The notes: a model not told the origin generated them from the sequence alone. Positions 18,198 to 29,035 are shown, counted from the first letter of the stretch. The stretch: DNA of 64,000 nt from Oxalobacteraceae bacterium OTU3CINTB1 (GCA_024123955.1 CP099652.1:2294001-2358000); one strand, 5' to 3'. Translations and numbers: made by a program.

Positions 18198-18278
18198 GCG
18201 GAACGCCGTAATCCGCCATCTTTGGGCCGCTGACTGCGCATGCATGGCGGATTACGCTGCGCTAATCCGCCCTACGTG
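18181..18278. repeat. GGCGGATTA-cored inverted-repeat element, copy 2
   Basis: Terminal arms CACGTAGGGCGGATTAG (18181-18197) and CTAATCCGCCCTACGTG (18262-18278) are perfect complements; inner segments CGTAATCCGCCA and TGGCGGATTACG also pair. The same core appears in copy 1 at 1989-2076. It overlaps the 3' end of pbpC. Confidence 0.8.
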
Positions 18279-18328
18279 GATCCGGTGGTCATTCGTGGTC
18301 CGCGGCCCCAGCGAGGAGGCGGCCCAAT

Positions 18329-18357
18329 AAAAAAAGCCGGCACATGGCCGGCTTTTT
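18329..18357. terminator. Bidirectional Rho-independent terminator between pbpC and the BI-1 gene
   Basis: GCCGGC/GCCGGC stem (18336-18341, 18347-18352) flanked by an A-run on the left and a T-run on the right, so it can serve the converging transcripts of both genes. Confidence 0.85.
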
Positions 18358-18378
18358 GGATGCTGCTAACTGACGATC

Positions 18379-19062
18379 TTAATCGCGGCTACCGCCGGCG
18401 ATACCCAGCAGCGACAACAGGCTGGTGAAGATGTTGTACACGTCGAGGTACAAACGCAAGGTGGCGCTGATATAGTTGGTCTCGCCGCCGTTGACGATCT
18501 GCTGCACGTCATACAGGATGTACGCGGAGAAAATCGCGATCGCCACCACCGAGATGACGATGCCCAGCGCCGGGATGTTCAGGAAGATGTTGGCCAGCGA
18601 AGCCAAAATCAGCACGATGACACCGGCGAACAGCCACGTGGCCATGCCCGAGAAGTCACGCTTGGACACCGTGGCAACTGTTGCCAGTACCGCGAACACC
18701 GACGCCGTACCGCCGAAGGCCGCCATGATCAGGAAGCCGCCGTTGGAGAAGCCCAGGATGCGCGACAACAAAGGCGTCAACATCAGACCCATGAAGAACG
18801 TGAAGCCCAGCAGCAGGGCCACGCCCACGCCGGATTCCTTGTTCTTTTCAATCGCCCAGATGAAACCGAAGGCGCCGGCCAGGAACACCAGGGCCATCAG
18901 ACCGCCACCCAGCGGCAGGTGCAGGGACACGCCCAGCGCCGCGCCAAAGACGGTTGGGATCATCGACAGCGCGAGCAGCCAGTACGTATTGCGCAGCACG
19001 TTGTGCTGTACGGCACGGCGACTGCCTGCTGACAGATCGTAAGTTTTTTCCATATTAATCAT
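18379..19062 (-). CDS. Bax inhibitor-1/YccA-family inner membrane protein
   Basis: 227 residues with about seven hydrophobic segments, the hallmark of the BI-1 (TMBIM) family. Examples are VLRNTYWLLALSMIPTVFGA, a GLMALVFLAGAFGFIWAI segment and the final IFTSLLSLLGIAGGSRD. Members are linked to membrane-protease (FtsH) modulation in E. coli YccA or to ion leak; which applies here is not visible. The start follows an AGGGAGG ribosome site four bases upstream. It is transcribed opposite to pbpC and diverges from ndk. It interrupts the pbpC-ndk neighbourhood known from E. coli. Confidence 0.9.
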   Translation of the reverse strand: MINMEKTYDLSAGSRRAVQHNVLRNTYWLLALSMIPTVFGAALGVSLHLPLGGGLMALVFLAGAFGFIWAIEKNKESGVGVALLLGFTFFMGLMLTPLLSRILGFSNGGFLIMAAFGGTASVFAVLATVATVSKRDFSGMATWLFAGVIVLILASLANIFLNIPALGIVISVVAIAIFSAYILYDVQQIVNGGETNYISATLRLYLDVYNIFTSLLSLLGIAGGSRD

Positions 19063-19101
19063 AGTGCCTCCCTGAAGTGATTCGATTTACTGCTTGTTAA
19101 A

Positions 19102-19131
19102 AGCATAGCACGTACTAGCCAAAATACCCAA
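19102..19131 (-). promoter_or_regulatory. Candidate sigma70 promoter of the BI-1 gene
   Basis: On the minus strand, TTGGGT and TATGCT are separated by 18 bp, ending about 40 bp before the start codon. Only moderate consensus match. Confidence 0.35.
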
Positions 19132-19248
19132 AAACATGTACCAAAAGCACTTAATCCGGGCTTAAACACACGGATCCGCGTCAAAACAGGGATTTTTCGC
19201 CCCGGAATGGGGCGTTAGCTTGCCCGCTGACATCCTTATCTGGTGCCC

Positions 19249-19276
19249 TTGCTCGGAATGTGGGGTGTTCTATGGT
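19249..19276 (+). promoter_or_regulatory. Candidate promoter of ndk
   Basis: TTGCTC (19249-19254), 16-bp spacer, TATGGT (19271-19276), overlapping GGTAAAAT. About 65 bp before the ndk start; the leader is AT-rich with GGAG near 19331. Confidence 0.35.
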
Positions 19277-19341
19277 AAAATCAAAGGTTGATTGAGCTAT
19301 CAATTTTGTTTTAAACCTTTCTTTTTATTGGAGTTTTTCAA

Positions 19342-19749
19342 ATGGCAATCGAACGCACCCTGTCGATCATCAAACCAGACGCAGTTGCAAAAAACGTTAT
19401 CGGCCAAATCTACAGCCGTTTCGAAGGCGCTGGCCTGAAGATCGTTGCTGCTCAAATGAAGCAGCTGTCGCGTGAAGAGGCTGAAGGTTTCTACGCTGCG
19501 CACAAAGAGCGCGGCTTCTTCAAAGACCTGGTCGACTTCATGGTCTCGGGCCCAGTCATGATCCAGGCACTGGAAGGCGAAAACGCCGTCCTGAAAAACC
19601 GCGAACTGATGGGCGCCACCGATCCTAAGAAGGCAGAAAAAGGCACCATCCGTGCTGACTTCGCCGACTCGATCGACGCCAACGCCGTACACGGTTCCGA
19701 CGCTGTCGAAGCCGCTGCAGTTGAAATTGCCTACTTCTTCGGCAAGTAA
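19342..19749 (+). CDS. ndk: Nucleoside diphosphate kinase
   Basis: 135 residues. Transfers the gamma-phosphate from ATP to NDPs through a phosphohistidine. H117 in NAVHGSD is the catalytic residue, and the N-terminal [12 protein letters not shown] is the family signature. It is slightly shorter than the usual 141-143 residues at the C-terminus, as is common in betaproteobacteria. It is a single gene with its own candidate promoter and a strong terminator directly after it. Confidence 0.97.
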   Translation: MAIERTLSIIKPDAVAKNVIGQIYSRFEGAGLKIVAAQMKQLSREEAEGFYAAHKERGFFKDLVDFMVSGPVMIQALEGENAVLKNRELMGATDPKKAEKGTIRADFADSIDANAVHGSDAVEAAAVEIAYFFGK

Positions 19750-19776
19750 TCTGCGGTAAGTAATTCGTGTAATTCC

Positions 19777-19810
19777 CCGTTTCCGCCTCCGCGCGGAAAC
19801 GGAGCTTTTT
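19777..19810 (+). terminator. Rho-independent terminator after ndk
   Basis: Perfect 10-bp stem CCGTTTCCGC/GCGGAAACGG (19777-19786, 19793-19802), 6-nt loop, then AGCTTTTT. Confidence 0.85.
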
Positions 19811-19831
19811 AGAACTGTTTTGAAACTGACT

Positions 19832-21004
19832 ATGAACGCACCTCTGACCAACTTGCTGGACTTCGATCCCGCGCAGCTCATCGCTTATTGCGCCGAGTTG
19901 GGGGAGAAGCCGTTCCGCGCGAAGCAACTGCAACGCTGGATCCATCAATTCGGCGCGTCGGACTTCGACGCCATGACCGATCTGGCCAAGTCGCTGCGCG
20001 ACAAACTGAAAACCCGCGCCCACGTCACCGCGCCCGCCATCATCAGCGACCACACGTCCACCGACGGCACGCGCAAATGGCTGGTCGACGTCGGCAACGG
20101 CAACGCGGTCGAAACCGTGTTCATCCCGGAAGAAAATCGTGGCACCCTGTGCATTTCCACGCAGGCCGGCTGCGCCGTCAACTGCCGCTTCTGCTCGACG
20201 GGCAAGCAAGGCTTCAGCCGCAACCTCAGCGTGGGCGAGATCATCGGCCAGCTGTGGATGGCCGAGTTCGAACTGCGCCGCACCAAGGGCATCGAGCCCG
20301 GTCCGAAAGGCGAGCGCCAGATCACCAACGTCGTCATGATGGGCATGGGCGAGCCGCTGCTGAACTTCGAGCCGACCGCCACCGCCCTCAAGCTGATGCT
20401 CGACGATAACGCCTACGGTCTGTCGCGCCGCCGCGTCACCTTGTCGACTTCCGGCGTGGTGCCGATGATGGACAAGCTGTCGCAGGAAGTGCCGGTGGCG
20501 CTGGCCGTATCGCTGCACGCGTCCAACGACGAGCTGCGCAGCAGCCTGATCCCGCTGAACAAAAAGTATCCGCTCAAGGAACTGATGGCCGCCTGCAAGC
20601 GCTATCTGGAATTCGCCCCGCGCGACTTCATCACCTTCGAATACTGCATGCTCGACGGCGTCAACGACTCCGACGAGAACGCCCGCGAACTGATCGCGCT
20701 GGTGCAGGACCGCCAGTTCGGCGTCAACTGCAAATTCAACCTGATCCCGTTCAATCCGTTCCCGGAATCGGGCCTGCTGCGCTCGAAGAACCCGCGCATC
20801 AAGGCCTTCGCCCAGATCCTGGTCGACGCCGGCATCGTCACCACCATCCGCAAGACGCGCGGCGACGATATCGACGCCGCCTGCGGCCAGCTGGCCGGCG
20901 AAGTCCAGGACCGCACCAAGGTGGCGCAGCGGATGGAAAAGATGGCCGAGTACCAGCAAAAGTTCGGCGCCAATTTCGGCAAGATCGTGGAGATCACTTC
21001 CTGA
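19832..21004 (+). CDS. rlmN: Dual-specificity 23S rRNA/tRNA A2-methyltransferase RlmN
   Basis: 390 residues. Radical-SAM enzyme making m2A2503 in 23S rRNA and m2A37 in some tRNAs. The CX3CX2C cluster ligands are C114, C118 and C121 (CAVNCRFC). [12 protein letters not shown] and the C-terminal region with [17 protein letters not shown] are conserved. I chose the ATG at 19832; an in-frame TTG 12 bp upstream gives four more residues. The stop overlaps the pilF start (TGATG), so the genes are translationally coupled. Confidence 0.95.
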   Translation: MNAPLTNLLDFDPAQLIAYCAELGEKPFRAKQLQRWIHQFGASDFDAMTDLAKSLRDKLKTRAHVTAPAIISDHTSTDGTRKWLVDVGNGNAVETVFIPEENRGTLCISTQAGCAVNCRFCSTGKQGFSRNLSVGEIIGQLWMAEFELRRTKGIEPGPKGERQITNVVMMGMGEPLLNFEPTATALKLMLDDNAYGLSRRRVTLSTSGVVPMMDKLSQEVPVALAVSLHASNDELRSSLIPLNKKYPLKELMAACKRYLEFAPRDFITFEYCMLDGVNDSDENARELIALVQDRQFGVNCKFNLIPFNPFPESGLLRSKNPRIKAFAQILVDAGIVTTIRKTRGDDIDAACGQLAGEVQDRTKVAQRMEKMAEYQQKFGANFGKIVEITS

Positions 21005-21831
21005 TGACGCTCCTGGCGCAGCGTAGCCGGCGGCTTGTCGCGCTCGGGTTGATCCCGGCGCTGGCGGGGACGTTGGCCGGCTGCGCCTCGGGGCCGGAAC
21101 GCGGCAACAGCGGCCAGGCCGAGCTGACCACCGCGTCGGACCAGACCAGCGCCCAGCGCAAGGTCGAGATCCGCATGCAGCTGGCGGTCGGGTACTACGA
21201 GCAGGGCCAGTACCCGTTCGCGCTCGACGAGGTCAAGATGGCGCTGCTGGCCGATCCGCAGTACGCCGACGCCTATGGCATGCGCGGCCTGATTTACCAG
21301 GCCATGGGAGAGAACGGCTTGGCCGAGGATAACTTTGTCCGCGCGCGCAAACTCGCGCCGGGCAATCCGGATCTGGCCAACAATTATGGTTCTTTCCTGT
21401 GCCAGAACGGCCGGGTGGCGGAGGCGATGCCACTGTTCGATACGGCGCTGGGCAACCGCAGCTATCGTTCGCCGGCGTCGGCCGCGAACAACGCCGGGTC
21501 CTGCGCGCTGAAGACCAAGGATTACGCCAGCGCGGAGCGTTATCTGCTGCAAGCCTTGCAGTTGACGCCCGACCTGCCGGCCACCAACGCCAATCTGGCG
21601 CGGGTATATTTTGAAAAGCGCGATTATGTGCGCGCCAATTTCTTCATTACCCGTCTGAACAAGGTGGCAAAGATGGAGAGCCTGACGGCCGATGTGCTGT
21701 GGCTCGGGATTAAGGTGCAGCATAAGGTGGGCGACAAGGGGGCTGAAGATGGTTGGGCGACGCAATTGCGCCGCCTCCACCCCGGCTCGACCGAATATGC
21801 TGCTTATCAACGTGGGGCGTTTGATGAGTGA
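21004..21831 (+). CDS. pilF: Type IV pilus biogenesis/stability lipoprotein PilF (PilW), TPR protein
   Basis: 275 residues. Outer-membrane pilotin needed for PilQ secretin assembly. The lipobox LAGC places the lipidated Cys at residue 27; TPR units follow, with motifs such as YYEQGQYPFALDEVKMALLADPQYADAYGMRG split over residues about 60-90. Its place between rlmN and the rodZ-like gene is conserved in many proteobacteria. It implies that the genome also encodes type IV pili elsewhere. Confidence 0.9.
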   Translation: MTLLAQRSRRLVALGLIPALAGTLAGCASGPERGNSGQAELTTASDQTSAQRKVEIRMQLAVGYYEQGQYPFALDEVKMALLADPQYADAYGMRGLIYQAMGENGLAEDNFVRARKLAPGNPDLANNYGSFLCQNGRVAEAMPLFDTALGNRSYRSPASAANNAGSCALKTKDYASAERYLLQALQLTPDLPATNANLARVYFEKRDYVRANFFITRLNKVAKMESLTADVLWLGIKVQHKVGDKGAEDGWATQLRRLHPGSTEYAAYQRGAFDE

Positions 21832-22864
21832 GACAGGGATACCAATGAATTCAGAGTGGGCAGAACCGCCGAAAAAAGACCAGGGCAGCACCAGCCTGGC
21901 CACGCCCGGAGCACAACTGGCCGCCCAGCGCGAAGCGATGGGCATGTCGGTGGAACAGATCGCCGACCAGCTCAAGCTGGCGCCGCGCCAGGTCGTCGCG
22001 CTTGAAACGGGCGACTACGCCTCCTTGCCGAACATGGCGGTGGTGCGTGGTTTCGTCCGCGCCTACGCCAAGGTCGTCAAGCTGGACCCGACGCCGCTGG
22101 TGGCGATGATCGCGGTGATCTCGCCGACCAGCCCCGAGGCCGCGCCGCCGCGCACCCAACGGGCCGCCGAGTTTTCGGAGTCACGCTTCCCGCTGATGAC
22201 CGACCGTTCGTCCGGCCGTGGCGGCTGGATCGTGGGCGCCGTGGTGGTGGCCGCCGCGTTGATCGGCGGCGGTGTGTACGCCTACCAGAGCGGGTTGATC
22301 TCGACCTCGATGTTCGAGCGCGCCAGCGGTGATTCCGCCGCCAGCGCCGTGACCGAGCTGCCCAAGCCGATCGATTCGACCATGCCGCTGGAGACCACCC
22401 TGGTCAAGCCGGGCCAGGAAACGGCGCCGCTGCAGTCGCCGAACGTGCCGCTGATTTCGGTGCCGCCGCCAGGCACGTCGACCAACCCGGCCGACGCCGC
22501 GAGCGCGCCTGCGGGCAGCGCCACCGCGCCAGCTGGCGCGACGACCACCACCACCACCACCACGCCAGCGACCGGCGCGCCGGCCGCGCAGGTGCTGCCG
22601 CCGGCAGCCGCTCCGGCCGCCGCCACCGGCACCCAGTTGGTGCTGGAAGTGACGGCCGATTCGTGGGTGGAGATTCGCCGTCCGGGCACCAAGCCGCTGA
22701 TTTCGCGTCTGGTCAAGGCCGGCAGCACCGAGACCTTCGACATCAAGGATCCGGCGCTGCTGATCGTCGGCAAGCCGGATGGCGTGAAAGCGACCTTGGG
22801 CGGCGCGCCATTGGCGCTGCCACCGGTCGCCGGCGGGACGATCTCCCGCGTGAATATCAAGTAA
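21824..22864 (+). CDS. rodZ: RodZ-like cytoskeletal membrane protein (HTH_25 + DUF4115)
   Basis: About 346 residues. RodZ links MreB to the cell-wall elongation machinery. It has an N-terminal HTH of the Xre/Cro type (LAAQREAMGMSVEQIADQLK), a single membrane segment (GAVVVAAALIGGGVYAY), a Pro/Ala/Thr-rich periplasmic linker with a run of seven Thr codons (ACC/ACG microsatellite near 22543-22562), and a C-terminal DUF4115 beta-domain. ATG 21824 overlaps pilF by 8 bp; ATG 21845 (MNSEW) is an equally plausible start with a GACAGGGA purine stretch before it. Confidence 0.88.
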   Translation: MSETGIPMNSEWAEPPKKDQGSTSLATPGAQLAAQREAMGMSVEQIADQLKLAPRQVVALETGDYASLPNMAVVRGFVRAYAKVVKLDPTPLVAMIAVISPTSPEAAPPRTQRAAEFSESRFPLMTDRSSGRGGWIVGAVVVAAALIGGGVYAYQSGLISTSMFERASGDSAASAVTELPKPIDSTMPLETTLVKPGQETAPLQSPNVPLISVPPPGTSTNPADAASAPAGSATAPAGATTTTTTTTPATGAPAAQVLPPAAAPAAATGTQLVLEVTADSWVEIRRPGTKPLISRLVKAGSTETFDIKDPALLIVGKPDGVKATLGGAPLALPPVAGGTISRVNIK

Positions 22865-22900
22865 ATTGAGTCATTAATTAGCCAGCACGAGCAAACAGTC

Positions 22901-24172
22901 ATGTCTTCTACGCAAACAGCTATTCCTTCGGGACCGTCGAACCGCCGCGCCAGCCGCAGCGTGCTGGTCGCGCACGGCCAGCGCAAGATCTGGGTCGGCG
23001 GCGACGCGCCCGTGGTGGTGCAGTCGATGACCAACACCGACACCGCCAACGCGATCGAGACGGCGATCCAGATCCGCGACCTGGCGCGCGCCGGTTCGGA
23101 GCTGGTGCGCCTGACGGTGGACCGTCCGGAGGCCGCCGAGGCGGTGCCGTACATCCGCGAACAGCTGGACAAGATGGACGTCGACGTGCCGCTGGTGGGC
23201 GACTTCCACTACAACGGCCACACGCTGCTGAACGATTATCCGGAGTGCGCCAAGGCGCTGTCGAAGTACCGCATCAATCCGGGCAACGTCGGCAAGGGCG
23301 CCAAGCGCGATACGCAGTTCGCGCAGATGATCGAAGTGGCCGCGCGCTACGACAAACCGGTGCGCATCGGCGTCAACTGGGGCAGCCTGGATCAGGCGCT
23401 GCTGGCGCGCATCATGGACGAAAATGCCGGCCGCGCCGAACCGTGGAGCGCGCAGGCGGTGATGTACGAGGCGCTGATCACCTCCGCCATCGAGAATGCC
23501 GTGCGCGCCGAGGAACTGGGCCTGGGCCGCGACAAGATCATCCTGTCGTGTAAAGTCTCGGGCGTGCAGGACTTGATCGCCGTCTACCGCGAGCTGGCCA
23601 AGCGCTGCGACTATCCGCTGCACCTGGGCCTGACCGAGGCCGGCATGGGCAGCAAGGGCATTGTCGCCTCGACGGCGGCGCTGTCGGTGCTGCTGCAAGA
23701 GGGCATCGGCGATACCATCCGCATCTCGCTGACGCCGGAGCCGGGCGGCGACCGCACCAAGGAAGTGGTGGTGGGCCAGGAGATTTTGCAGACCATGGGC
23801 CTGCGCAAATTCACGCCGATGGTGATCGCGTGCCCGGGTTGCGGCCGCACCACCTCGACCACCTTCCAGGAGTTGGCGGACAATATCCAGACCTATCTGC
23901 GCGACTCGATGCCGGAGTGGAAAAAGACCTATCCGGGCGTGGAGGCGATGAACGTGGCCGTCATGGGCTGCATCGTCAACGGTCCGGGCGAATCGAAGCA
24001 CGCCAACATCGGCATCAGTTTGCCGGGCACCGGCGAATCGCCGGCGGCGCCGGTGTTCGTCGACGGCGCCAAGTTCGCGACCCTGCGCGGTGAGCGCATC
24101 GTCGAGGAATTCCAGGAAATCGTACTGAATTACGTCAAGAAGAACTACGGTAACTCCGTCGCAGCCGTTTAA
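22901..24172 (+). CDS. ispG: 4-hydroxy-3-methylbut-2-enyl-diphosphate synthase IspG
   Basis: 423 residues. 4Fe-4S enzyme of the MEP isoprenoid pathway (MEcPP to HMBPP). Cluster ligands are C311 and C314 in CPGCGR and C357 in [10 protein letters not shown]. The N-terminal TIM barrel begins with [21 protein letters not shown]. The length is typical of betaproteobacterial IspG, longer than the 372 residues of E. coli. It lies between rodZ and hisS as in E. coli. Confidence 0.97.
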   Translation: MSSTQTAIPSGPSNRRASRSVLVAHGQRKIWVGGDAPVVVQSMTNTDTANAIETAIQIRDLARAGSELVRLTVDRPEAAEAVPYIREQLDKMDVDVPLVGDFHYNGHTLLNDYPECAKALSKYRINPGNVGKGAKRDTQFAQMIEVAARYDKPVRIGVNWGSLDQALLARIMDENAGRAEPWSAQAVMYEALITSAIENAVRAEELGLGRDKIILSCKVSGVQDLIAVYRELAKRCDYPLHLGLTEAGMGSKGIVASTAALSVLLQEGIGDTIRISLTPEPGGDRTKEVVVGQEILQTMGLRKFTPMVIACPGCGRTTSTTFQELADNIQTYLRDSMPEWKKTYPGVEAMNVAVMGCIVNGPGESKHANIGISLPGTGESPAAPVFVDGAKFATLRGERIVEEFQEIVLNYVKKNYGNSVAAV

Positions 24173-24193
24173 AAAGAATTGAAGAAGATCGAA

Positions 24194-25546
24194 ATGTCCG
24201 AAAACAAAAAAGCTGAAAAGATCACCGCCGTCAAAGGCATGAACGACATCCTGCCGACCGATTCGCATCTGTGGCAGCTGTTTGAAAACACCGCGCAATC
24301 GGTCGTGCAAAGCTACGGCTTCCAGCAGATCCGCACGCCGATCGTCGAAGACACCGCGCTGTTCAAGCGCGCCATCGGCGCCGTGACCGATATCGTCGAG
24401 AAGGAAATGTACTCGTTCACCGATTCGATGAACGGCGACGAGCTGACCCTGCGCCCGGAAGGCACGGCCGGCGCGGTGCGCGCGGTGATCGAGCACAATC
24501 TGGTCTACGAAGGCCCGAAGCGCCTGTGGTACACCGGCCCGATGTTCCGCCACGAGCGTCCGCAGCGCGGCCGCTACCGCCAGTTCTACCAGTTCGGCTG
24601 CGAAGCCGTCGGCTTCAACGGCCCGGACGTCGACGCCGAATTGATCATGATGTGCCGCCGCCTGTGGGATGACCTGGGCCTGGAAAACATCCGCCTCGAA
24701 CTGAACTCGATCGGCGACGTCGAAGAGCGCGCGCGCCACCGCGTCGACCTGATCGCCTACCTGGAAAAGCACGAAGACATCCTCGACGCCGAAGCCAAGC
24801 GCCGCCTGCACACCAACCCGCTGCGCATCCTGGACACCAAGAATCCGGCGATGCAGGAGATGGTCAATGGCGCGCCCAAGCTGATGGAATACCTGGGCGA
24901 GGAATCGCTGGCCCACTTCAACGGCGTGCGCAAGATCCTCGACCACAACAACATCCCGTACGTGATCAACAACCGCCTGGTGCGCGGCCTCGATTACTAC
25001 AACCGCACCGTGTTCGAATGGGTCACCGACGCACTGGGCTCGCAAGGGACCGTGTGCGCCGGCGGCCGTTACGATCCGCTGATCGCGTCGTTCGGCGGCA
25101 AGCCGACACCGGCCGTCGGTTTCGCCATGGGTATCGAACGACTGCTGGAGCTGATGAAGGAAGCCGGCGAGCCGGAACAGCCTAACCAGTGCGACGTCTA
25201 CCTGGTGCACCAGGGCGAGGCCGCACAGCTGCAAGCCTTCGTGCTGGGCGAACGTATCCGCGACGCCGGCCTGGATGTCGTCATGCACGCCTCGACCGCC
25301 AACGGTCCTGGCAGTTTCAAGACGCAGATGAAAAAGGCCGACGGCAGCGGCGCCTCGTTCGCCGTCATCATCGGCGAGGACGAAGTGGCCAACCACACCG
25401 CCACCGTCAAGGCGATGCGCGCGGAGGAGGGCGACATGCAGCAATCGACGGTGCCGTTCGACGACGCCGTCGACTTCCTGGTCGACCAGATCACCGGCAG
25501 CGGCGACCACCACCACCACGTGCACGACGAGCATTGCAATCACTAA
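24194..25546 (+). CDS. hisS: Histidyl-tRNA synthetase with natural His-rich C-terminal tail
   Basis: 450 residues. Class II synthetase charging tRNA-His. Motif 2 is [17 protein letters not shown]; the His-A and motif 3 region ([28 protein letters not shown]) and the anticodon-binding domain are clear. I start at ATG 24194; an upstream TTG at 24179 would add five residues. The protein ends in [14 protein letters not shown], with seven His and one Cys in the last 12 residues. This is not part of the standard fold and resembles a metal-binding tail. Confidence 0.96.
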   Translation: MSENKKAEKITAVKGMNDILPTDSHLWQLFENTAQSVVQSYGFQQIRTPIVEDTALFKRAIGAVTDIVEKEMYSFTDSMNGDELTLRPEGTAGAVRAVIEHNLVYEGPKRLWYTGPMFRHERPQRGRYRQFYQFGCEAVGFNGPDVDAELIMMCRRLWDDLGLENIRLELNSIGDVEERARHRVDLIAYLEKHEDILDAEAKRRLHTNPLRILDTKNPAMQEMVNGAPKLMEYLGEESLAHFNGVRKILDHNNIPYVINNRLVRGLDYYNRTVFEWVTDALGSQGTVCAGGRYDPLIASFGGKPTPAVGFAMGIERLLELMKEAGEPEQPNQCDVYLVHQGEAAQLQAFVLGERIRDAGLDVVMHASTANGPGSFKTQMKKADGSGASFAVIIGEDEVANHTATVKAMRAEEGDMQQSTVPFDDAVDFLVDQITGSGDHHHHVHDEHCNH

Positions 25547-25607
25547 CCGGTTGCACTAAGCGACGTTTTTTTAACGCATTCATTAATCCTCTAGCAGACG
25601 AACTGAC

Positions 25608-26273
25608 ATGGCATACGATCTCGAAGAACAAGAACAACTCGCTACTCTTAAAGCTTGGTGGGAAAAATACGGCAACCTGACCTCGTGGGTGCTGATCGCC
25701 TGCCTGGCCGCCTATTCCGCCTGGGCGGGTTGGAACTACTATCAGCGCAACCAATCGAACCAGGCCTCGGCGCTGTACGAAGAACTGCAAACGGCCGTGC
25801 AAGCCAAGGACAACGTCAAAGTGCTGCGCGCCGCCGGCGACATGGAGTCGAAATTCGGCAGCACCACCTACGCGCCGATGGCCGCGCTGGTGGCCGCCAA
25901 GAGCAGCTTCGACGCCAACGACGTCAAGTCGGCCAAGGCGCAGCTGCAGTGGGCGATCGACCATGGCGGCGACGAGTTCAAGGCCCTGGCCAAGATTCGC
26001 CTGGCCGGCATCCTGCTGGACGAAAAAGCCTATGACGACGCGCTGAAGGCGTTGTCGGGCGACGTGGCGCCGCAATTCGCCGGTGCCATCGCCGACCGCA
26101 AGGGCGACATCCTGGCCGCGCAGAACAAGATCGCCGAAGCCCGCGCCGCTTACCAGGCCGCGCTGGACGCGACCGACAAGAAGAACCCGGGCCGCCAGCT
26201 GATCCAGCTGAAGTTCGAGGCCATCGGCGGCTCCGTGCCGGCCGACGCCAAAGACGCCAAAAGCGCCGCCTAA
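25608..26273 (+). CDS. yfgM: YfgM family protein, SecYEG-ancillary periplasmic TPR protein
   Basis: 221 residues. The cytoplasmic N-terminus (YDLEEQEQLATLKAWWEKYG) is the family signature. One membrane segment follows (about residues 25-43, VLIACLAAYSAWAGWNYY), then a periplasmic TPR-like domain. In E. coli YfgM associates with the SecYEG translocon and PpiD. Placement between hisS and bamB is conserved. Confidence 0.92.
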   Translation: MAYDLEEQEQLATLKAWWEKYGNLTSWVLIACLAAYSAWAGWNYYQRNQSNQASALYEELQTAVQAKDNVKVLRAAGDMESKFGSTTYAPMAALVAAKSSFDANDVKSAKAQLQWAIDHGGDEFKALAKIRLAGILLDEKAYDDALKALSGDVAPQFAGAIADRKGDILAAQNKIAEARAAYQAALDATDKKNPGRQLIQLKFEAIGGSVPADAKDAKSAA

Positions 26274-26333
26274 ATAAGTCATGCCGCAAGGGCGCCGCGG
26301 CGCCCGCTTAGCTCTCCAGATCAAGGTTAAAAA

Positions 26334-27470
26334 ATGCGTATTACCGAAAAAGTTATTGCTGCAAGTGTGTTCGCGATGTTGGCCGGTTGTTCCTTGTTTG
26401 GCTCGAAAGACACCAAGAACCAGCCGGCGCCGCTGGTGGAGCTCAAGGGCGGCATGGTGCCCAAGACCGTTTGGAAGTACTCGATGAACAAGGCCGGCAC
26501 CGCCGTCTTTACGCCGGCCGTCGTCGGCGAGAGCGTCTACGTGGCCGACGGCGACGGCGTGCTGGCGCGCCTGGACGCGGCCACCGGCAAGGAAGCCTGG
26601 CGCATCAAGACAGGCGTCGATCTGACCGCCGGCGTGGGCAGCGATGGTGAAACCATCGTCGTCGGCGGCAAAAAAGGCGTGATCCTGGCGTACGACGCCA
26701 ACGGCAAGGAACTGTGGAAGGGCCAGGCCAGCAGCGAAGTGCTGTCCTCCCCGGTGGTGGGCGGCGGCGTGGTGGTGGTGCGCAGCGTCGACAACCTGAT
26801 CACCGCGTACGACGCCAAGACCGGCGCCAAAAAATGGAACGTGACGCGCACCACGCCGGCCCTGACCCTGCGCAATGCGCCGGGCATGACGATCAACGGC
26901 CCTAACGTGTACGTCGCCCAACCGGGCGGCAAACTGCTGGTGCTGGCCCTGGCCGGCGGTCTGCAGCGCTTCGAACTGGTGGTGGGCGAGCCGCGCGGCG
27001 CGACCGAACTGGAACGGGTGACCGACATCGCCGGCACCCCGGTGATCTTTGAAAAAGATGTTTGCGCCGTGTCGTACCAGGGCCGCGTGGCCTGCTTCGA
27101 CGCCACCACCGGCGCGCCGCACTGGAGCAAGCCGACTTCGTCCGACGTGGGCGTGGCGGTGGATCAGCGTTTTGTATTCGTCTCCGACGACAAAGGCGAA
27201 GTTGCCGCCTATAGCCGCGAAAGCGGCGGCAACGCCTGGAAGAACGACAAGCTGTCGTATCGCCGCCTGTCGACCCCCGTGTCGTTCGGCCGCGCTGTGG
27301 CAGTCGGCGACTACCAGGGTTACGTCCACTTCCTGTCGCGGGAAGATGGTTCGTACATAGGTCGTGCCGCGACCGACGGAAGCCCGATCCAATCGGACCC
27401 CGTCATCGCCGGCGCGAATTTGATTTTTCAAACCCAATCAGGGACAGTGACCGCTCTCGCGGTCGAGTAA
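26334..27470 (+). CDS. bamB: Outer membrane protein assembly factor BamB
   Basis: 378 residues. Lipoprotein subunit of the BAM complex that folds outer-membrane beta-barrels. Lipobox LAGC with lipidated C19; the rest is an eight-bladed PQQ-type beta-propeller with recurring GxxxAxDAxTGxxxW motifs (for example [44 protein letters not shown]). It ends 4 bp before der and probably shares its transcript. Confidence 0.96.
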   Translation: MRITEKVIAASVFAMLAGCSLFGSKDTKNQPAPLVELKGGMVPKTVWKYSMNKAGTAVFTPAVVGESVYVADGDGVLARLDAATGKEAWRIKTGVDLTAGVGSDGETIVVGGKKGVILAYDANGKELWKGQASSEVLSSPVVGGGVVVVRSVDNLITAYDAKTGAKKWNVTRTTPALTLRNAPGMTINGPNVYVAQPGGKLLVLALAGGLQRFELVVGEPRGATELERVTDIAGTPVIFEKDVCAVSYQGRVACFDATTGAPHWSKPTSSDVGVAVDQRFVFVSDDKGEVAAYSRESGGNAWKNDKLSYRRLSTPVSFGRAVAVGDYQGYVHFLSREDGSYIGRAATDGSPIQSDPVIAGANLIFQTQSGTVTALAVE

Positions 27471-27474
27471 TACA

Positions 27475-28821
27475 ATGAAGCCGGTAATCGCACTAGTGGG
27501 TCGACCCAATGTAGGGAAATCGACCTTGTTTAATCGTCTGACCCGCTCGCGCGATGCGCTGGTGGCGGACTTGCCTGGGTTGACGCGAGATCGTCACTAT
27601 GGCGAGGGCCGTGTCGGCGAACGTCCCTTCCTCGTCATCGACACGGGCGGCTTCGAGCCGGTCGCCAAGGAAGGCATCATGCATCAGATGGCCAAGCAGA
27701 CCAAGCAGGCCGTGGCCGAAGCCGACATCGTCGTCTTCCTGGTCGACGGTCGCCAGGGCCTGACGCCGCATGACAAAACCATTACCGACTTCCTGCGTAA
27801 AAGCGGCCGTCCGGTCATGCTCGTCGTGAACAAGTCCGAGGGCATGCGCTACACCGCCGTCGTCGCCGACTTCTACGAGCTGGGACTGGGCGAGCCTTAC
27901 TCGATCTCGTCGGCCCACGGCGACGGCGTCGCCGACCTGGTGGAGGAGGCGCTGAACCTGGCCTTCGCCCAGCGTCCGGAAGACCCGGAGGAATTGGACA
28001 AGGCCGACCACGGCATCAAGATCGCGCTGGTGGGCCGCCCCAACGTGGGCAAGTCGACCCTGATCAACACGCTGGTCGGCGAAGAGCGCGTCATCGCTTT
28101 CGACATGCCAGGCACCACCCGCGATTCGATCGAGATTCCGTTCGAGCGCGAAGGCAAGCAGTACACCTTGATCGACACGGCCGGTATCCGCCGCCGCGGC
28201 AAGGTGTTCGAGGCGATCGAGAAGTTCTCGGTCGTTAAAACGCTGCAGTCGATCTCCGAGGCCAACGTGGTCGTGCTGATGCTCGACGCCCAGCAGGACA
28301 TCTCCGAGCAGGACGCCCACATCGCCGGCTTCGTGCTGGAGACGGGCCGCGCGCTGGTGATCGCCGTCAACAAGTGGGACGGCCTGCGCACTGACGAGCG
28401 CGACGAGATCAAGATCGATATCGACCGCAAGCTCGACTTCCTGTCGTTCGCCAAGATGCACTTCATCTCGGCGTTGAAGTCGCAGGGCATCGGTCCACTG
28501 ATGAAGTCGGTCGATGCGGCCTACGCCGCCGCCACGGCCAACTTGTCGACGCCGAAGCTGACCCGCGCGCTGATCGAGGCGGTGGAAAAGCAGGAGCCGC
28601 GCCGCAAGGGTTCGATCCGTCCGAAGCTGCGCTATGCGCACCAGGGCGGCATGAATCCACCGGTGATCGTTATTCACGGCAACGCCTTGGACGCCGTCGG
28701 CGAGCCCTACAAGCGTTACCTGGAAAAACATTTCCGGGACACGTTCCAGCTGGTCGGCACGCCGTTGCGCATCGAGCTGCGCACCGGTAAAAATCCGTTC
28801 TCCAAGACGCCGGCTAAATAA
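27475..28821 (+). CDS. der: Ribosome-assembly GTPase Der (EngA)
   Basis: 448 residues. Double Era-like GTPase needed for 50S maturation. Two P-loops GRPNVGKST (near residues 8 and 186), two NKxD-type motifs (VVNKSE and AVNKWD) and a C-terminal KH-like domain ending in a basic tail are present. It is the last gene of the rlmN-der run; no T-tracted terminator follows it. Confidence 0.97.
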   Translation: MKPVIALVGRPNVGKSTLFNRLTRSRDALVADLPGLTRDRHYGEGRVGERPFLVIDTGGFEPVAKEGIMHQMAKQTKQAVAEADIVVFLVDGRQGLTPHDKTITDFLRKSGRPVMLVVNKSEGMRYTAVVADFYELGLGEPYSISSAHGDGVADLVEEALNLAFAQRPEDPEELDKADHGIKIALVGRPNVGKSTLINTLVGEERVIAFDMPGTTRDSIEIPFEREGKQYTLIDTAGIRRRGKVFEAIEKFSVVKTLQSISEANVVVLMLDAQQDISEQDAHIAGFVLETGRALVIAVNKWDGLRTDERDEIKIDIDRKLDFLSFAKMHFISALKSQGIGPLMKSVDAAYAAATANLSTPKLTRALIEAVEKQEPRRKGSIRPKLRYAHQGGMNPPVIVIHGNALDAVGEPYKRYLEKHFRDTFQLVGTPLRIELRTGKNPFSKTPAK

Positions 28822-28872
28822 GAAAAAAATAAGAGAATTTTGGCGCTTTTGTACGGGACTCCCCTGCAAAAA

Positions 28873-28901
28873 TTGTCAAAACAGGTTACAGTGGCTTAGA
28901 A
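28873..28901 (+). promoter_or_regulatory. Weak candidate promoter for hfq-hflXKC
   Basis: TTGTCA (28873-28878), 17-bp spacer, TTAGAA (28896-28901) in the 214-bp gap before hfq. The -35 is good and the -10 poor. The rest of the gap is AT-richer than its surroundings and holds nothing else I can name. Confidence 0.25.
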
Positions 28902-29035
28902 GCACCATTCCCGGCGTGGCGAGCGGTGTTTCAGCGGAAATCATTTGACTTTCGCTGGGCCACGTACTTGAAATCGCACTTGAAATTAAGCGTTTCGCCT
29001 CCAATTCCAACACAACAACATAAAATGGAGCTGTT

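Noticed and set aside
22874..25543. 889-codon minus-strand open frame over ispG and hisS
   Set aside because: Same shadow effect; both plus-strand genes are certain and the antisense product has no recognisable domain.
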